From positions 1 to 64,000 of the forward strand of contig NZ_JBGCVY010000065.1 in the NCBI RefSeq assembly GCF_041088075.1: DNA of 64,000 nucleotides. Reading direction: 5' to 3'. This document shows, piece by piece, positions 51,399 to 59,514 of this stretch. The stretch's first letter is position 1. Every line of letters starts with the position of its first letter. The position numbers and the translations under genes are program-made. Under the pieces are notes generated by a model. The model did no database searches. It was given only the letters and a program-made list of their open reading frames with translations, and had not been told where the DNA came from. Source of the stretch: Mucilaginibacter_A sp041088075. Lineage in GTDB: Bacteria > Bacteroidota > Bacteroidia > Sphingobacteriales > Sphingobacteriaceae.

Positions 51399-52933
51399 CA
51401 CAATTCTATCGGCAAGGTAAAACTAAAGGTAGCGCCTTTCTCTGCTTCACTATCAACCCACAAAGTGCCCTTATGGTTTTTAATAATTTGGTCGCATACG
51501 TACAGGCCAATTCCCATGCCAGGAAATTTCTTTTGGATGCTGTTCGCCCTGAAAAACCGCTCGAACACTTTTTTCTGGTCTTCGCGGCCAATGCCCAGGC
51601 CGTAATCTGTTACCGCTACTTTTATAAACCCGCTTACACGCGACAGGTAAACTGCTATTTCGCTGGCTTCGGGTGAGTATTTGATGGCGTTGGTAAGCAA
51701 ATTGATAACCACTTGTTCTAAACGGTGCTGGTCTCCGGCGTAACTGAGTTTGGTGCTGCCGGTGATTACAATCCTATGCGAGTTGTAGCTTCCCTGTACG
51801 TTTTCTACGGCTTCTTTCACCATCTGGTCAAAATCAAAAACCTCTTTGTGCAGTTCTATTTTGCCGTTTTGGATTCTGGAAGTGTCCAGCAAATTGGTAA
51901 TCAACTCGTTCATCCGGTTTAGGTAATCATTGGTTTTTGCGATAGCTTGCGTAACCTTGTCGTTATCTTTCGGGAGCATCCTTTCTAAAAGCTGGATGTA
52001 GCCTTTTACCGTTGTTAAAGGTGAGCGCAGTTCGTGGCTGGCGATGGAAATAAAATCGTCTTTGCGTTGTTCACTTTCCCTGCGTTCCGTAATATCTTCA
52101 AAAGAAAGCAGGATGTGCTGTTTGTACTCGCCGTCCAGTTCAATCTGGTGCGCATTCAGCAGCATTATTTTTTTACCAATTTGCGGGAACTCGTAGCTTA
52201 CCTCAAAATCCAAAACTGGGTTGTTGCTTGGCAAAATGGTTTCTAATAATTCTTTTAATTGCGGAATATTCCATTGGTCATCACCCAGGTCATATAGTTT
52301 TATACCGATGGTTTCAGCTTCCGATACTTTAAAAGTCCTTAAAAAATGCCTGTTGACGCTAAGGACGCGTAAATCCGGCCCTAAAACCAGTAACGATTCA
52401 CGTACCGTTTGCAAAATACTCGACAGATATTCTTCGTTCTCTTTTAACAATCTGGTACGCTCGATCACACGACGTTCCATTTCGTCGCGCTCCTTTTGCA
52501 ATTGCTGCTCGGCATTTTTCCGTTTGGTAATGTCGTTTTGCACGCCCATAAAATTCGTTACGTTTCCGTTTGCATCTTTTATCGGCGATAAATACAGCTC
52601 GTTCCAAAACAAATCCCCGTTTTTACGATAGTTGCGCAATTCTACTGTGGCGGTTTCCCCGTTTTTAATCGCTTCTTTTAAAAGATAGCGGGCAGGCTGT
52701 TCGCGGTCGTCGCCCTGCAAAAAGCGGCAATTGCGGCCAATGATTTCACTTCTTTGATAACCTGAAATTTTTTCGAAAGCTTTGTTGCAATAAACAATAG
52801 GATGGTCGGGCTGGCGGTAATCGGTAATAATAATGCCTGCAACAAAAGCATCAACGGCAAGTTTTAGCAAGTGGAAATCAAGCTCATGCGATTCGCCGGA
52901 AAAATTAAAACCTAAAGAATTGTCTGTATCCAT
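51398..52933 (-). CDS. LOV-domain sensor histidine kinase
   Basis: The 511-residue soluble kinase starts with a canonical LOV (light, oxygen, voltage) domain at about residues 20-130. The FMN-adduct Cys69 sits in IGRNCRFLQG, and VELRNYRKNGDLFWNELYLS carries the flavin-contacting Asn residues. A coiled coil (KNAEQQLQKERDEMERRV) links to a second PAS domain (about 165-290), then HisKA with phospho-acceptor His300 in IASHELRSPLT. The HATPase domain has NLLTNAIKYSP, DYGLGIG and GMGIGLYV. It should sense blue light and phosphorylate the receiver protein encoded next to it. Confidence 0.93.
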   Translation of the reverse strand: MDTDNSLGFNFSGESHELDFHLLKLAVDAFVAGIIITDYRQPDHPIVYCNKAFEKISGYQRSEIIGRNCRFLQGDDREQPARYLLKEAIKNGETATVELRNYRKNGDLFWNELYLSPIKDANGNVTNFMGVQNDITKRKNAEQQLQKERDEMERRVIERTRLLKENEEYLSSILQTVRESLLVLGPDLRVLSVNRHFLRTFKVSEAETIGIKLYDLGDDQWNIPQLKELLETILPSNNPVLDFEVSYEFPQIGKKIMLLNAHQIELDGEYKQHILLSFEDITERRESEQRKDDFISIASHELRSPLTTVKGYIQLLERMLPKDNDKVTQAIAKTNDYLNRMNELITNLLDTSRIQNGKIELHKEVFDFDQMVKEAVENVQGSYNSHRIVITGSTKLSYAGDQHRLEQVVINLLTNAIKYSPEASEIAVYLSRVSGFIKVAVTDYGLGIGREDQKKVFERFFRANSIQKKFPGMGIGLYVCDQIIKNHKGTLWVDSEAEKGATFSFTLPIEL

Positions 52934-53024
52934 TTAATTTTGATCGTCTTATATGGGCAATTTATACATTTTTCCGGGGCTTTGGTTGCGAAAACAGGGC
53001 AATTTGCCGTTTTTTCTTACGGTG

Positions 53025-53528
53025 CTACAAGGCAGTGCCTTTAATCGTTGCCGTTACTTTGCCGCAATTTTGCATTTTCTTTCCGTAATAAGGGTTTTGG
53101 ATTTCGGCAGAAGCGTTTATCCAGTACTGCTTTTTCATCGGGCAATATTGCCGGTAAACGGTAACATCGGGCTTAAATTTTTTCAGCAGGCTAAAAACAG
53201 CATCAGAAAGCGCGGCAAAATGTTCGCGCTGGTGTTCGATGCTTGTAGACTCGCTAATGTGCTGCGCGTTGTACCGCAATTTTTCGCTGTAATTTGTCCA
53301 TGCTGCTTTTTGTGCAGGTTCCAGTTTATCGGTGTTGAGTTGCTGCACGGCTTTTACCATTTCGGCGGCCTGCTGGTTTGCCGCTTTGCCATCGTCATCA
53401 ACCAGGGCTTTTTCTACACTTAAATACCCGTGTAAAACAGGGCTAAAAACAGCATTAACGGCTTGGGCTTTGGTTTGATGAAAAGCAACTATGCCCAGCA
53501 CCAACAATAAATATTTAATAGTTTTCAT
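53025..53528 (-). CDS. DUF3347 domain exported protein
   Basis: The 167-residue protein has a signal peptide ending HQTKAQ. The DUF3347 fold is a helical bundle with VYRQYCPMKKQYWINASAEI and NPYYGKKMQNCGKV at the C-terminus. The conserved Cys-Pro-Met and the later Cys suggest copper binding, as reported for DUF3347 domains fused to CusB-like proteins. Two AACAG-type repeat cores (53192-53203 and 53444-53455) are in frame, coding A-V-F-S both times. No metal genes are adjacent. Confidence 0.88.
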   Translation of the reverse strand: MKTIKYLLLVLGIVAFHQTKAQAVNAVFSPVLHGYLSVEKALVDDDGKAANQQAAEMVKAVQQLNTDKLEPAQKAAWTNYSEKLRYNAQHISESTSIEHQREHFAALSDAVFSLLKKFKPDVTVYRQYCPMKKQYWINASAEIQNPYYGKKMQNCGKVTATIKGTAL

Positions 53529-53602
53529 AGACGGATATTAATCAGGCAAAATTAAACTTTGAACCGTAAAAGGCTAAGGGAGCGTTTAAAAATTTATTTC
53601 CG

Positions 53603-53694
53603 ATGCTTCTTTTACCGCCTAAAAATTGGCCTTGCCCGGTTTCGGTTTGTTTAAATTGATGCACATACCGATTTTTAGACGGTAAAAGAAGCAT
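53603..53694. repeat. Inverted pair of the repeat
   Basis: The cores are at 53603-53614 (minus; tail CTAAAAATTGGC) and 53683-53694 (plus; preceded by CCGATTTTTAGACGG). TTTAAA lies in the spacer. Confidence 0.92.
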
Positions 53695-53740
53695 GGCGTT
53701 TTTTATGGCATAAATTCAAACTAGCCCCAAAACCTGTTGC

Positions 53741-53776
53741 AAAAAAATAGCCGGCAACAGTTTACTGCTGGCCGGC
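53741..53776 (-). terminator. Intrinsic terminator of the 76-residue gene
   Basis: On the minus strand CCGGCCAGCAG pairs with CTGTTGCCGG across a short TAAA loop, followed by CTATTTTTTT. It lies about 95 bp after the stop codon of the 76-residue gene. Confidence 0.8.
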
Positions 53777-53869
53777 CTTATAGCTTTAATTAGTTATAAA
53801 CCAGGCAATGCCGGTTTATAAAATAGCGGAAACTGACAAAAAATTGTAGTTTATAAAAAACAACAATTT

Positions 53870-54100
53870 CTATTCCCAGCCTTCGCCTTTTTTGGCGTTT
53901 CCGTTCTTGATGTGTTCTTCTGCTTTGTCTTTTCCTAAAATGGCAGCCATATTGTTCCCATCAGCATCTTTTCCCACCGCAATATACCTGCCCGATTTGC
54001 AATTGATAACAGGGTCAACCATCGGGACATTTTTGGTTTTTGTTTTAACAGAATAAGCTGTTATTCCGCCTTCAGTTTCTTCTTTTTTAGCTTTTGCCAT
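53870..54100 (-). CDS. Small conserved hypothetical protein
   Basis: The 76-residue, Lys-rich soluble protein begins MAKAKKEETEGGITAYSVKT and contains INCKSGRYIAVGKDADGNNM. It has no signal or TM. A good ATG and its own terminator support it as a gene. I recognise no domain. Confidence 0.75.
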   Translation of the reverse strand: MAKAKKEETEGGITAYSVKTKTKNVPMVDPVINCKSGRYIAVGKDADGNNMAAILGKDKAEEHIKNGNAKKGEGWE

Positions 54101-54246
54101 GATTTAGATTTTTAATAATTGTTTTACTTTAACTCGTAAAAATACAATTTGTTTATATCAAATAACACAAATGCCGTTTTAACCTTGAATATTATTTTGA
54201 ATATTTAAAAGCCATGATCTTAAATAATACTTTTTCATAGCAACAA

Positions 54247-54276
54247 CACCAATTTTTATGTGGTAAAAGAAGCATG
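54247..54276 (+). repeat. Solo copy of the repeat
   Basis: The core is at 54264-54275, preceded by CACCAATTTTTATGTGG, a full-length unit. Confidence 0.9.
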
Positions 54277-54321
54277 CCGGTTTTAATATTCCTGTCAAAA
54301 ATAAATATTGAAACAGGTTTG

Positions 54322-54918
54322 CTACAGCAGCTCGGCGTAATGGTTTTCTACTTTAATGCCGCCGTCTTTGTTTAGCTTGATCTGTTTTGTGTGCTGTTCT
54401 ATCAGCAGCAGGTTGGGCGTTAAACTGTGCAAGGCAGCAATGTTTTTAGCTTCCGTTAAATCTTCGCCGGCCTGTTTAAAATCGCCCAGGTTTGATTTTA
54501 CATCCGCCAAAACCACCAGCGAACCGATAATGCCTTCATAATTTTTTTGCTGGCGCGAAATGGCATTGCTGCGCAGCACGTACCATTTGGCTTCCGAAAA
54601 ACGGTTTTGCCGAAAATAAAAATTGGCCAAACTATCAAACTGAATGCGCATGGCTGCCTGCCCGTAACGCATGCTGTGGCGCAAATTGCGCATACACAAG
54701 GCTTCTTCGGCATCAATGCTGTAGCGGCTTCGGCCTAAATCGGTTTTAAAGGTGCTAAAAGAAGTATTGTAGATAAGTGCTGGTGGCGGCGTTTTCTCCT
54801 TCACTAAACCTAATGACGGAAAGCGTTCGTGTTTTTTTTGCCAGGGCATTTTAACATAAAGCTGTGCCGAAGCCTGCAATGAAAAAAGGCCGATAAAAAG
54901 AGTATATACTATTTTCAT
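54322..54918 (-). CDS. Exported TPR-like hypothetical protein
   Basis: The 198-residue protein has a signal peptide (MKIVYTLFIGLFSLQASAQL). Helical repeats follow, with SLANFYFRQNRFSEAKWYVL and LADVKSNLGDFKQAGEDLTE resembling two or three tetratricopeptide repeats. I chose the ATG at 54918 next to the signal peptide. A variant core (54756-54767) is in frame, coding N-T-S-F-S. The partner is unknown. Confidence 0.78.
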   Translation of the reverse strand: MKIVYTLFIGLFSLQASAQLYVKMPWQKKHERFPSLGLVKEKTPPPALIYNTSFSTFKTDLGRSRYSIDAEEALCMRNLRHSMRYGQAAMRIQFDSLANFYFRQNRFSEAKWYVLRSNAISRQQKNYEGIIGSLVVLADVKSNLGDFKQAGEDLTEAKNIAALHSLTPNLLLIEQHTKQIKLNKDGGIKVENHYAELL

Positions 54919-54983
54919 AAAACGCTGATTGTTATAGAAAAACAAATCAATTAATTAACGGCCAAAGCTTAAAAGTGTTGTGC

Positions 54984-55826
54984 TTAACTAAAAACTTCCA
55001 GCCCGTCATCGTAGCTTGCCCAAACCATATACGGATGTGTATCGGCATGATAAATCTCGCCGGTTGATTTTATGCCGATCACGCCTGCAAAACCATCAAA
55101 CCCGCTTAGTTCGGTCAATGTTTTTTCGCAGGCATCGCCCAGTTTGAAACCATCGGTTACGCGGGTTACAATTTTGGCGGCCACGGCACCGCTCATAATA
55201 TCCTCGCCAACGCCGGTGCACGAAACTGCTGCAAAACGGTTGGCGTAATTGCCGGCAACCGTGGCCGAATCGCTTACACGGCAAGGTATTTCAAAGCCTT
55301 TTCCGCCGGTTGAGGTAGCTGCGGCAAGGTTGTTAAATTCATCCAACACTACGCAGCCAACCGTGCCTAAGCGTACCGAGTTTTGCAGTTTCTGCTCGTA
55401 TTCGTGTTTGCGCTGCGGTGATTGCGGGTTGAAGTATGGGAAATCATGTTCGCGGGCAAAATCTTTGGCACCGCTTCCGCTTAAAACACGGTCTTGCAGC
55501 GGCAATAATTTTTCGGCTATCCGGATCGGGTTTTTTACATCTTCTATATTGATCACGCCCGAAAAACGTTCCGTGCCGCCGTCCATCAAAGCCGCGCTCA
55601 TCCTGATTTTGCCATCACTTTGGATTTGTGAACCGTAACCGGCGTTGAACAGTTCGCTGTCTTCCAACAATGACACGGCAAAAACAGCAGTTTGCACCGC
55701 CGAATGTGTTTTTAAAAAAACATAACTGGCCTCGGCAATAATGGCCAAAGCTTCCTGTTTGGCTTTTTTAATTTCCTGGTTGGTGCCAGATTCGCTAAAA
55801 AACCCGCCGTGTATAATCAGTTTCAT
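54984..55826 (-). CDS. Isoaspartyl peptidase / L-asparaginase (Ntn-hydrolase)
   Basis: The 280-residue precursor starts MKLIIHGGFF, with the plant-type asparaginase motif ELFNAGYGS. The autocatalytic site is VRLGTVGCVVLDE with Thr155 as the mature nucleophile, and AAATSTGGKGFEIPCRVSDS follows. It cleaves beta-aspartyl dipeptides. It is 1 bp after cyanophycinase, so together they should break cyanophycin to aspartate and arginine: cyanophycinase releases beta-Asp-Arg and this enzyme splits it. Confidence 0.95.
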   Translation of the reverse strand: MKLIIHGGFFSESGTNQEIKKAKQEALAIIAEASYVFLKTHSAVQTAVFAVSLLEDSELFNAGYGSQIQSDGKIRMSAALMDGGTERFSGVINIEDVKNPIRIAEKLLPLQDRVLSGSGAKDFAREHDFPYFNPQSPQRKHEYEQKLQNSVRLGTVGCVVLDEFNNLAAATSTGGKGFEIPCRVSDSATVAGNYANRFAAVSCTGVGEDIMSGAVAAKIVTRVTDGFKLGDACEKTLTELSGFDGFAGVIGIKSTGEIYHADTHPYMVWASYDDGLEVFS

Positions 55827-55827
55827 A

Positions 55828-56739
55828 TCAATAATTGTTGTCTGGAATGTTCAGGGCATGGTTGTTTAAAACCTTGGCCGTTTTGTTGATAAACAACTTG
55901 TGCTGCTGCAAGTCAAATTTATCATAAATAGACATTACATGTACTTTCAAGTTTTCAACAGAAACCGGCGTCCCCATTTCTACATTATAAATATTGGTTT
56001 CGATGATGTCGCGGCCTTCAACTACAATCGTTAAGCCGGAGCCAATAGCTTCCATTGTTTTGCCTTCGGTGATCAAAAGCCCGGCATCTTCGCCCAAACC
56101 AATGCCTAAAATGCCAGGGTTGCTGGCCACAGCATAAAACAAACGGCCGATGCGCCCGCGCTGCACAAAATGGGTGTCTATAATTACAGAATCAATAAAA
56201 CCCAAACCAGCCGTAATTTGCACTTCGCCTTTGATCATCGCTTCGTTGCTTTGGCCGCGGTAAATCATGTTGGCAGAAGCAGCGGCCGCACCGGCGGAAG
56301 TTCCGGCCACAAGCAAATGGTCGTGCAGGTAACGGTCTTTCAGGATAAACAAAAACTCGGTTCCGCCAAAAATAGAGCTTAAACGAAGCTGGTCGCCGCC
56401 AGTAAACATCACCACATCTGCTTTTTTGATGCGCGCTAAATAATCAGGGTTGGCGGCATCTTCGCGGCTGCGGATGTCCAGCACGTTTACGTTCTCCACA
56501 TCAAGCTGGCTGAAAGCTTTGATGTATTCGGTGCCCACCAGTTCCGGGATTTGGGAAGCCGTGGTAACCACTTCAACAACAGGATTTTCTGTGGCAGATT
56601 CTGTAATGATCCGTTTTAAAATTCCGTGCTCAAAAAACCGGAGATGGTCTGGCTGTTTGATGTTTTCCAAGGCACTGATGTTTGTACCTAAGTCAACGGC
56701 ACCGCCTATAATTACTAATTTGCCTGTTGGTATGCTCAT
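55828..56739 (-). CDS. cphB: Cyanophycinase
   Basis: The 303-residue enzyme is an exo-acting serine protease of the S51 type. It starts MSIPTGKLVIIGGAVDLGTN, has VVMFTGGDQLRLS near residue 110 and the nucleophile Ser148 in VAGTSAGAAAAS. The conserved QITAGLGFI and DTHFVQRGRIGRL follow. It digests multi-Arg-poly-Asp to beta-Asp-Arg dipeptides. The open frame continues upstream to 57453, but that extension overlaps the divergent synthetase gene and is not protein-like; the ATG at 56739 is the start. It is in an operon with the isoaspartyl peptidase. Confidence 0.96.
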   Translation of the reverse strand: MSIPTGKLVIIGGAVDLGTNISALENIKQPDHLRFFEHGILKRIITESATENPVVEVVTTASQIPELVGTEYIKAFSQLDVENVNVLDIRSREDAANPDYLARIKKADVVMFTGGDQLRLSSIFGGTEFLFILKDRYLHDHLLVAGTSAGAAAASANMIYRGQSNEAMIKGEVQITAGLGFIDSVIIDTHFVQRGRIGRLFYAVASNPGILGIGLGEDAGLLITEGKTMEAIGSGLTIVVEGRDIIETNIYNVEMGTPVSVENLKVHVMSIYDKFDLQQHKLFINKTAKVLNNHALNIPDNNY

Positions 56740-56764
56740 CAATGAAAAATTAAAGGTATTTTTC

Positions 56765-56772
56765 CAAAGATA
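56765..56772 (-). promoter_or_regulatory. Possible -7 promoter element for cphB
   Basis: On the minus strand this reads TATCTTTG, matching the Bacteroidota -7 consensus TAnnTTTG, 26 bp before the cphB ATG. No clear -33 TTTG was found. Confidence 0.4.
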
Positions 56773-56861
56773 ACGGCACGCAGCGCTAAAAAGTGAATGA
56801 TAATTGCATTTAATATTCAAAAACTTATTTAATTGCAGGTGTTTTAACAAAAAAACAGGTG

Positions 56862-56873
56862 TAAAAACAGTAT
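56862..56873 (+). repeat. AACAG-type core before cphA
   Basis: TAAAAACAGTAT ends 16 bp before the cphA ATG, preceded by a GTTTTAACAAAAAAACAGG stretch. It lies in the 150-bp divergent spacer shared with cphB. Confidence 0.65.
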
Positions 56874-56889
56874 TAGCAGGATAAAATTT

Positions 56890-59514
56890 ATGAAGATTGA
56901 AAAGATTCAGGTACTGAAAGGGCCAAATATTTGGAGCACTTACCGGAAAAAGTTGATACAAATGCGCCTGGACCTGGAGGAATTGGAAGAACAGCCAACT
57001 AATACAATTACCGGTTTTTACGAACGGCTGGAAGCTTTTATGCCTTCGTTGTACAGCCATCGCTGTTCGCCAGGCGTGCCCGGAGGGTTTTTTGCCAGGG
57101 TAAAAGAAGGGACTTGGATGGGGCATGTGATTGAACATATCGCCCTCGAAATCCAAACCCTGGCCGGGATGGATACCGGTTACGGCCGCACGCGCGAAAC
57201 CCATACCAAAGGCGTTTATCATGTGGTTTTTAATTATGAAGAAGAAAAAGTAGGCGTTTACGCAGCCGAAGCGGCCGTTAGAATTGCTGAAGCACTGATC
57301 AATAATTTGCCTTATGATTTGGAGGAAGACATTCAACAACTTAAAAAAATCCGCGAGCAAACGCGTTTGGGGCCAAGTACAGGTTCTTTGGTAGAAGAGG
57401 TAATTGCCCATGATATTCCCTGGATCAGGCTCAATAACCAATCGTTGGTGCAATTGGGCTACGGCAAAAACCAGGTGCGCATCCGTGCCACCATGACCGA
57501 GCGCACCAGCAGCATTGCCGTTGATTTGGCCGGAAATAAAGAAGAAACCAAACGTTTACTGGAAGAACAGGCCATTCCGGTGGCTAAAGGCATCACCATC
57601 ACTTCTGTTGAAGGCGTTCACGAAGCCATCCGAAAAGTTGGTTTCCCTTTGGTTTTCAAGCCGTTGGATGGTAACCACGGTCGCGGCGCAACCATCAACG
57701 TAAAAACCGAACAGGAAGCTTTGGATGCTTTTGAACACGCCGCAAAGGTTTCCCGCAAAGTAATTGTAGAGCGTTTTATTACCGGTTACGATTTTCGGGT
57801 TTTGGTGATTGATTACAAAATGATGGCCGCGGCACTACGCGTTCCGGCAAATGTAATTGGCGATGGAAAATCAACCGTTCAACAGTTAATTGATTTGGCC
57901 AACAGCGATCCGCGGCGTGGTTATGGCCACGAAAACGTGCTGACCGAAATCAACATTGACCGCGACCTCTTAGATTTGCTCGATAAAAGAAGCTATACTT
58001 TAGAAAGTATCCCAACAGTAGGCGAACAGGTTTTCCTGAAATCCACCGCTAATTTAAGTACCGGCGGAACTTCGGTTGATGTTACCGACATGGTGCATCC
58101 GCAAAATATTTTCTTCTGCGAACGTATTGCGCGTATCATTGGTTTGGATATTTGTGGGATTGACATCATGGCCGAAAACCTTACCCAGCCATTAACCGAA
58201 AATGGCGGCGTAGTGCTGGAAGTAAATGCCGCGCCCGGTTTCCGGATGCATTTGGCGCCAAGCGAAGGTTTGCCCCGAAATGTAGCGGCGCCGGTGATTG
58301 ATATGTTGTACCCTTACGGTAAATCGGCCCGCATCCCGATCATTGCCATCACCGGCACGAACGGTAAAACCACCACCACGCGTTTGATTGCTCATTTAGT
58401 AAAAAATAACGGCTACCGGGTTGGTTTTACCACTTCGGATGGCATTTACGTTCAAAATACATTGATGTTAAAAGGCGATACCACCGGACCGGTAAGTGCA
58501 GAATTCATTTTAAAAGACCCAACGGTCGAATTTGCCGTGCTGGAAACGGCACGCGGCGGAATTTTACGGTCGGGTTTGGGTTTCGGCCAATGCGATATCG
58601 GCGTTTTGACCAATATCCAGGAAGACCATCTGGGCTTGAACGATATCCACACGCTTGATGATTTAGCAAGGGTAAAAGAAGTAGTGATCAATTCGGTAAA
58701 AAAAAGCGGCTGGGCGGTTATCAATGCGGACAATGAATACTGCGTGAAAATCGGAAAAAGGGCCGGTTGCCATGTGGTTTATTTCAGTATGGACGAAAAC
58801 AACCCAATTATCGTACAACAATCCAACCTGGGCAATATTTCCTGCGTTTACGAAAACGGCTACATCACGATAAAAAAAGGCGGCTGGAAAATACGCGTGC
58901 AAAAAGCGGCACAAATCCCGCTCACTTTTGGCGGAACGGTAAGTTTTATGATCCAAAATGTTTTGGCGGCCACGCTTACGGCTTTTGTTTGGGGTTTCCG
59001 TACCGAAGATATAAAAACTTCGCTCGAAACTTTTATCCCTTCGGCAGCGCAAACGCCCGGCCGGATGAATATTTTTCCGTTTAAAGATTTTAAAATCATG
59101 GTTGATTTTGCCCACAACCCGGATGGTTTTAATGGCATCAAACAATTTTTGCAAACCATTGATTCTCCGCAAAAAATCGGTTTGATTGCCGCAACCGGCG
59201 ACCGCCGAGACGAAGACATCCGCGAAATCGGGCGTATCGCAGCAGAAATGTTTGATCATATCATTCTCCGGCAGGAAAACCATTTGCGCGGCCGCAAAAA
59301 GGAAGAATTGCTGCGGTTAATGGAAGAAGGCGTTTTATCGGCAGAAAAAAAGACAGCGTACGAAATTGCGCCCAAGGAAATGGACGTGATTGAACATGCT
59401 ATCCGGATGGCAAAGCCAGGCGCTTTTATTGTAGCCTTGAGCGATGTGGTGGACAATGCAATTGAAATGGTGCAAAAATTTCAGGAAAAAGAACGGGCAG
59501 GAAAAACTATTTAA
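56890..59514 (+). CDS. cphA: Cyanophycin synthetase
   Basis: The 874-residue enzyme polymerises Asp and Arg into cyanophycin with ATP. The N-terminal domain contains YSHRCSPGVPGGFFARVKEG. The ATP-grasp domain (about residues 215-480) has FPLVFKPLDGNHGRGATINV. The Mur-ligase-like domain has the P-loop ITGTNGKTTTTRLIAHL near residue 485 and EDHLGLNDIHTLDDLARVKE. Length is typical (about 870-900). Divergent from the two degradation genes, it completes a make-and-break nitrogen store. It ends 8 bp inside the convergent glycosylase gene. A near-match repeat core, GTAAAAGAAGTAGTG, is in frame near 58671. Confidence 0.97.
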   Translation: MKIEKIQVLKGPNIWSTYRKKLIQMRLDLEELEEQPTNTITGFYERLEAFMPSLYSHRCSPGVPGGFFARVKEGTWMGHVIEHIALEIQTLAGMDTGYGRTRETHTKGVYHVVFNYEEEKVGVYAAEAAVRIAEALINNLPYDLEEDIQQLKKIREQTRLGPSTGSLVEEVIAHDIPWIRLNNQSLVQLGYGKNQVRIRATMTERTSSIAVDLAGNKEETKRLLEEQAIPVAKGITITSVEGVHEAIRKVGFPLVFKPLDGNHGRGATINVKTEQEALDAFEHAAKVSRKVIVERFITGYDFRVLVIDYKMMAAALRVPANVIGDGKSTVQQLIDLANSDPRRGYGHENVLTEINIDRDLLDLLDKRSYTLESIPTVGEQVFLKSTANLSTGGTSVDVTDMVHPQNIFFCERIARIIGLDICGIDIMAENLTQPLTENGGVVLEVNAAPGFRMHLAPSEGLPRNVAAPVIDMLYPYGKSARIPIIAITGTNGKTTTTRLIAHLVKNNGYRVGFTTSDGIYVQNTLMLKGDTTGPVSAEFILKDPTVEFAVLETARGGILRSGLGFGQCDIGVLTNIQEDHLGLNDIHTLDDLARVKEVVINSVKKSGWAVINADNEYCVKIGKRAGCHVVYFSMDENNPIIVQQSNLGNISCVYENGYITIKKGGWKIRVQKAAQIPLTFGGTVSFMIQNVLAATLTAFVWGFRTEDIKTSLETFIPSAAQTPGRMNIFPFKDFKIMVDFAHNPDGFNGIKQFLQTIDSPQKIGLIAATGDRRDEDIREIGRIAAEMFDHIILRQENHLRGRKKEELLRLMEEGVLSAEKKTAYEIAPKEMDVIEHAIRMAKPGAFIVALSDVVDNAIEMVQKFQEKERAGKTI

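Larger units (their letters stand above)
53529..53869. other. Intergenic region with a repeat pair and a terminator
   Basis: This 341-bp region holds the inverted repeat pair at 53603-53694 and a terminator hairpin at 53741-53776 for the small gene downstream on the plus coordinate. I saw no other gene. Confidence 0.65.

Noticed and set aside
1987..53694. The repeats as a CRISPR array
   Set aside because: Spacing is irregular, orientation alternates, copies are scattered over 60 kb and no cas genes are present.
56740..57453. N-terminal extension of the cyanophycinase frame to 541 residues
   Set aside because: It overlaps the divergent cphA gene, is rich in Phe/His without domain character, and the family starts at MSIPTGKLVIIGG.
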